Origin: Eggerthellaceae bacterium
GTDB taxonomy: Bacteria; Actinomycetota; Coriobacteriia; Coriobacteriales; Eggerthellaceae
Length of the DNA stretch: 33,146 bases
Assembly (NCBI GenBank): GCA_017459805.1
Contig: JAFUCE010000006.1
Coordinates: 1-33,146 of the forward strand
Reading direction: 5' to 3'
Part shown: positions 29,767-33,146 of the stretch, piece after piece
How positions within the stretch are numbered: position 1 is the first letter of the stretch
Layout of the letters: the number at the start of each line of letters is the position of its first letter
Position numbers and translations under genes: made by a program
The notes under the pieces: generated by a model
The model's database searches: none
Told to the model about the DNA's origin: nothing
The model's input: the letters and a program-made list of their open reading frames with translations, nothing else

Positions 29767-31149
29767 ATGGGTGAAGTAGAAGAAAAGCCAAGGAGAAGCG
29801 CAGGGAAGCACGCGGCAGCCCAAAAGCCGCCCATGCCTTGGTATAAGGTGTTGTTGTTCTGCGTCATTTCTTTGGTCGTAAGCTGCGTTTTGGGTATAGC
29901 GCTGTTGGCCGGCGCCTTTAGCCTTCCCATGGAATCTGTCCATGCGCATGCTGAAGCAGATAAAGCAAGGTTTATGGACATTGAACAGCCTGTTGCCCTC
30001 GAGTATCCGTGCATGTGGGCAGACCGCTACACTGATGCGCTTATGGTGCTCGAGCCTTTGTATCAGGAAACGCTCGATATTGCGCTTCTTGATAGGGTCC
30101 TTTCTGTGTATCAACCTGTCGGGTCAGAAGATTCAGCAATGAAACTCCTGCATTTTTTGGACGGTGTTAAACAAGGCGACCCCATTTCGTACGGGCGCTA
30201 TTGGCATGGTTACGAAGTGATATTTGTGCCCTTGCTCCAGGTTTTTACGTATACGCAGGTTATCGTGTTCAATGCCGTTTTCCTTTTAGCCATGGCCTTA
30301 CTTATTGTGTTATTGCTGTTCAAACGAAGGCTCGACTGGCTTGTGTTGCCTTTCCTGCTGTGTTTCGTTTGCATGACGCCCTGGGTGGTAGCTAAATCAA
30401 TGTGCTATATGGCATCTTTGTCCCTGGCGCTCATTGGAACTGCGGCGGTTCTTGCTTGGGGTAGTGCCTGGGTAAAGCGCGGCGTTGCACCCATCGCGTT
30501 CTGCATTATTGGCATAGTTGTGAACTACCTTGATTTTATGGACTTCCCACTCGTGTCCTTGGGCATGCCGCTTGTGGTCTTGGTCTCCCTTGAAAAGCAA
30601 CGCGGGTGGCGCAACATCAGTCTTGGGTTGTACTGTGCTGTTGCGTGGTCGTTTGGTTATTTCGCAATGTGGATTGCTAAGTGGGTGCTGGCAACCCTGT
30701 TTACCCAGAGCAACATCATTGAAGATGCCATTACCCAGGCGCGCTTCCGTTCGCAAACATCTTCAGTGGGATTTAACGGCGAAATCGCCGAAGGCTATAA
30801 GGATGTCATCTCTATCGTACTGATTCAGTATAAAGGGCTCTTCTGGTTTGTTCTCGCTGGGGTCTACCTTCTTGCCTTAGTGATTCAAGAAGTGGTGGTT
30901 CGCGCAAAGCACCTGGGCACTATGCCCACACAGCACACCAAAGAAAGTGAAAAGCCCGCGGTACTTTTGCTTTGCTATGCGGCTATTGCAACGCTGCCTT
31001 TCATTTGGGCAGCAGCTGCGCAAAACCATACCTTTATGCACTTCTTCTTTACCTGGCGCATTATGAATATCGCCATCTTTGCAGGTGCAGCGGCACTGTC
31101 TTACCTATTGTGGTTTGCGCGACAGGGCTTTGGCAAAGCGCGACAGTAA
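29767..31149 (+). CDS. Unrecognised polytopic membrane protein, possible GT-C-type glycosyltransferase
   Basis: This 460-residue membrane protein has about 9-11 hydrophobic segments. After a basic cytoplasmic start and a first helix (about residues 24-50), there is a soluble loop of some 100 residues (about 55-150) containing the WADRYTDALMV and YGRYWHGYEVIF motifs. The rest is a series of helices, with a further external-type loop near residues 315-345 (EDAITQARFRSQ). A large loop after helix 1 plus many helices is the layout of GT-C sugar transferases and of the third, modification-specific gene in gtr clusters. Placement 5 bases after a gtrA fits this. No catalytic motif can be named, so the function is a suggestion only. 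Its last 45 bases overlap the convergent gene. Confidence 0.65.
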   Translation: MGEVEEKPRRSAGKHAAAQKPPMPWYKVLLFCVISLVVSCVLGIALLAGAFSLPMESVHAHAEADKARFMDIEQPVALEYPCMWADRYTDALMVLEPLYQETLDIALLDRVLSVYQPVGSEDSAMKLLHFLDGVKQGDPISYGRYWHGYEVIFVPLLQVFTYTQVIVFNAVFLLAMALLIVLLLFKRRLDWLVLPFLLCFVCMTPWVVAKSMCYMASLSLALIGTAAVLAWGSAWVKRGVAPIAFCIIGIVVNYLDFMDFPLVSLGMPLVVLVSLEKQRGWRNISLGLYCAVAWSFGYFAMWIAKWVLATLFTQSNIIEDAITQARFRSQTSSVGFNGEIAEGYKDVISIVLIQYKGLFWFVLAGVYLLALVIQEVVVRAKHLGTMPTQHTKESEKPAVLLLCYAAIATLPFIWAAAAQNHTFMHFFFTWRIMNIAIFAGAAALSYLLWFARQGFGKARQ

Positions 31150-32397
31150 AAAGCGCGGGCCATTGGATTTAAGCATGTAAGCGGCTTCATCGCGTGCGTA
31201 TTGCGCAAAGGCAAGCTTGCTTTGCGTGCGATCAATTTTAATACCGCGTTGTTGTGCATATGCACTTTTAAGCTGGGGCGGAATGCTTGCTTCGGCTATA
31301 ACGATGGCAGGGTCCAGGCGCGCAAAAACTTCCTTTTGTAGTGCTTGTACTTTGGCCATCTTGCCCACGCCAGCATCAAGCGTGCTTTGTACATACGAAA
31401 AAGCCCGATGCACATGAGCCGCCAACACGTCCTTATTTCGCATATCGTATTGACGCACTAAGTTATCTAAATCAAGGAATCGCTGCAGAGCCAAAGTGGG
31501 TTGCTTTTGAAGCGCCTCAGCTTCCTGGGCAGCAGTGCTTTCATTATAGCAATAGATAGGTTCGTCAACATACAGAATCGCCTTTGCCTGTAAAAGCGTG
31601 GCGTAGAAGAATTCGTTATCCGCCCAGCCAGAGCCAGGATGTTCAGGGAAACGGACCTTTGCTGCATCTAAGAAGGAGCGCCTATACAGCGCCGACCAGA
31701 TGGAAGGGTGGTTGCGCAAAAGTTGGTCTGCCTGCGACGTGTCGCCTGCAAAGGAAAAAGCTTGACCCACTGGTTGCACGCGAAAGCGGAAAGCGCATTG
31801 TGCAAGTAACTCGCTTTGTCCTTCGTGTATGACGCGCACGTAGGGCGCCTTTACCATGTCGATGCTTACACCAGGGTTGTTTGCCTCAAAAGTTTGTGCA
31901 GCTTCCACCAGGCTTTGTGCCATGGAAGGTAAGGCATAGTCGTCGGGCTCCAGAATGCCAATCCACTGGCCGCGGGCCGCTTCAAGGCCGCGGTTCATGG
32001 CAGCGCCATAGCCTGCGTTTTTGGCTTGGGTAAGCACGTGGATGCGCGCATCAGAGGCGGCCCAGTAGTTCAAGATTTTGGCGCTACAATCAGTCGATGC
32101 GTCATCAATCGCAATGATTTCAATGCTTTCAAGCGTTTGACAACACAGGCTTGCCAGTGCCACGTCCAGCGTGTTCGCTGCATTGTAGCAGGGCACGATA
32201 AAGGAAACCCTTGGGCCAGCGCCTTGGCCGACATCTGGACTTATGTCTGCGCCTTGGGCGGCGTTTGGACCTGTGCACGCGCCTTGGTCAGCGCCTGCGT
32301 CGGTGCCCGCGCCCTGGACAGCGTCTGTGCCAGCACCTAGGTTTGCGCCTACGGCAGCTACGTTCGTGCCCGTGTTCGTTTCTGACGGTGCTCCCAT
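31105..32397 (-). CDS. GT2 glycosyltransferase with repeat-containing N-terminal extension
   Basis: This 430-residue protein has a GT-A type family 2 core from about residue 67: RVSFIVPCYNAANTLDVALA, EIIAIDDASTDCSAKI, NAGYGAAMNRGLEAA and the metal-binding LEPDDYALPS. A helical C-terminal region follows. It should transfer a sugar from a nucleotide sugar onto an envelope glycan. The first 66 residues are atypical: a Gly/Ala/Asp-rich stretch with a 10-residue period ending in Q-G-A (for instance DAGADQGACTGPNAAQGA). The ATG has AGGGG 6 bases upstream, which supports translation of this extension. It starts 9 bases after the GlfT2-like gene and overlaps the convergent membrane protein gene at its 3' end. 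Confidence 0.88.
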   Translation of the reverse strand: MGAPSETNTGTNVAAVGANLGAGTDAVQGAGTDAGADQGACTGPNAAQGADISPDVGQGAGPRVSFIVPCYNAANTLDVALASLCCQTLESIEIIAIDDASTDCSAKILNYWAASDARIHVLTQAKNAGYGAAMNRGLEAARGQWIGILEPDDYALPSMAQSLVEAAQTFEANNPGVSIDMVKAPYVRVIHEGQSELLAQCAFRFRVQPVGQAFSFAGDTSQADQLLRNHPSIWSALYRRSFLDAAKVRFPEHPGSGWADNEFFYATLLQAKAILYVDEPIYCYNESTAAQEAEALQKQPTLALQRFLDLDNLVRQYDMRNKDVLAAHVHRAFSYVQSTLDAGVGKMAKVQALQKEVFARLDPAIVIAEASIPPQLKSAYAQQRGIKIDRTQSKLAFAQYARDEAAYMLKSNGPRFLLSRFAKALSRKPQ

Positions 32398-32406
32398 GGC
32401 CAGCCC

Positions 32407-33146
32407 CTAGTCAATTCCGAGATAGTTTTTCCAGAAATCAATCGAGCGCAGTGTGCCAGCTTCGGCCTGCCATTGCGCTTCAATTTGCGCGTAGTCGTTC
32501 TTAAAGCGCTTAGTTACTTCCTTGAGGCGTTTCATTATGTGCTTGAAGCGATCTTCGTCACGGGTGCGCAAAACGGCGGTCTTTTCCACGGGATTAATGG
32601 CAAGAATCTGCTTGTAGCCGCTTTGATTTCCTGTAGTGAAGTCCCAGTCGTAAGGCGTGGTGCCCACCCCTTCGCGGTAGAAAAACGCGGGAGCCCTGCG
32701 GTGTCCATTGCGCGTAAGCATGCGAATAAGGCGCTTGGGCATGCTGACTTGGATGTCGTGTCTCACGCTCATAAGCGCTTCGTCGTCAGTGAGGTCAAGT
32801 TCTACATCGAGGTCTTCGAAATTGGCTATGTCTTCAAGCACTTCATTGTAGGCACCCTTGGCTTTAATGATGTCAAGGCCGCGCGGCTCCTTTAAAATGC
32901 CAGGGCCATTCATAAAGTCTTCCACGGCGTCCAAAATAAGGTCTGCATAGTCGTAGGCGTACTGGTAGATATTGAAGAGCACCAGTTCATGGGCTTGACG
33001 GAAAAATGCTGCAGGAGCCATGCTGGGAACGCAGGCCTGAAGGATAAGACTATTGCGGATGACCTGGTAATATTCCATGGATGCAGAAAACTTTTTCGAG
33101 AAGCTAACATGCCACACACAGATGCCCGCCAGCGTAATCACCTGGG
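32407..33146 (-). CDS. C-terminal part of a GlfT2-like glycosyltransferase (cut by window edge)
   Basis: The frame is open to the right edge, and the apparent first codon at 33141 is an internal GTG, so about 245 C-terminal residues are seen. The segment ICVWHVSFSKKFSASMEYYQ, followed by VIRNSLILQAC, resembles the end of the catalytic domain of GT2 enzymes of the galactofuranosyltransferase GlfT2 type, where a WH motif precedes a YYxxRN helix. A mostly helical C-terminal region follows and ends FWKNYLGID. A role in building a galactofuranose or similar envelope glycan is possible. The catalytic N-terminal half lies outside the window, so substrate assignment is not possible. It is followed 9 bases later by the GT2 gene at 32397. 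Confidence 0.7.
   Translation of the reverse strand, partial: QVITLAGICVWHVSFSKKFSASMEYYQVIRNSLILQACVPSMAPAAFFRQAHELVLFNIYQYAYDYADLILDAVEDFMNGPGILKEPRGLDIIKAKGAYNEVLEDIANFEDLDVELDLTDDEALMSVRHDIQVSMPKRLIRMLTRNGHRRAPAFFYREGVGTTPYDWDFTTGNQSGYKQILAINPVEKTAVLRTRDEDRFKHIMKRLKEVTKRFKNDYAQIEAQWQAEAGTLRSIDFWKNYLGID

Overview
The window most likely comes from a monoderm actinobacterium of the class Coriobacteriia. The evidence is a secreted protein with CWB2 (cell-wall-binding repeat 2) modules, a Gram-positive-style type IV pilus locus, peptide-based and dicarboxylate-centred metabolism, and a moderate GC content that looks close to 50%. A small-genome Eggerthellaceae such as Cryptobacterium would fit, but the genus is a guess.

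Region 1 (about 1-12,000, all minus strand) is a type IV pilus locus. In transcription order it runs: a giant prepilin of about 1,250 residues with two blocks of GLUG-type repeats, three further minor prepilins joined by 1-base stop/start overlaps, the ATPases PilB and PilT, the platform protein PilC, an 850-base non-coding stretch full of repeats and hairpins, the major pilin with its own promoter and terminator, and the prepilin peptidase. No PilM, PilN, PilO or secretin gene is present. The giant prepilin may be a pilus-tip adhesin seated on the minor-pilin complex. Two non-coding stretches (1505-2359 and 11867-12364) carry a shared inverted-repeat element with compensatory changes, a 28-bp tandem array, a four-copy 20-mer and two extensive fold-back structures.

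Region 2 (12,365-22,341) is core metabolism and transport. A GNAT acetyltransferase and an NhaD-like ion transporter are divergent. A minus-strand operon then reads carboxyltransferase-biotin carrier fusion, accC, asp23/yqhY, nusB, xseB, dxs. This keeps the order of the Bacillus accB-accC-yqhY-nusB-folD-xseA-xseB-ispA-dxs cluster, but folD, xseA and ispA are missing and the AccB-type carrier is fused to a pyruvate/oxaloacetate carboxyltransferase. A divergent SstT-like serine/threonine symporter follows.

Region 3 (22,393-24,125) is an IS3-family (IS150-like) element with two transposase frames, a candidate -1 frameshift site and a terminator-like hairpin shielding the transposase. It abuts a 5'-truncated, HipA-like gene remnant.

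Region 4 (24,166-33,146) is a cell-surface region. It holds a secreted transglutaminase-like protein with three CWB2 repeats, two GtrA-family flippase-like proteins, a GtrB-like polyprenyl-phosphate glycosyltransferase, a tRNA-Glu with promoter and terminator, an unrecognised polytopic membrane protein, a GT2 glycosyltransferase with a 10-residue-repeat N-terminus, and the 3' end of a GlfT2-like glycosyltransferase cut by the window edge. Together these suggest assembly and decoration of an envelope polysaccharide.
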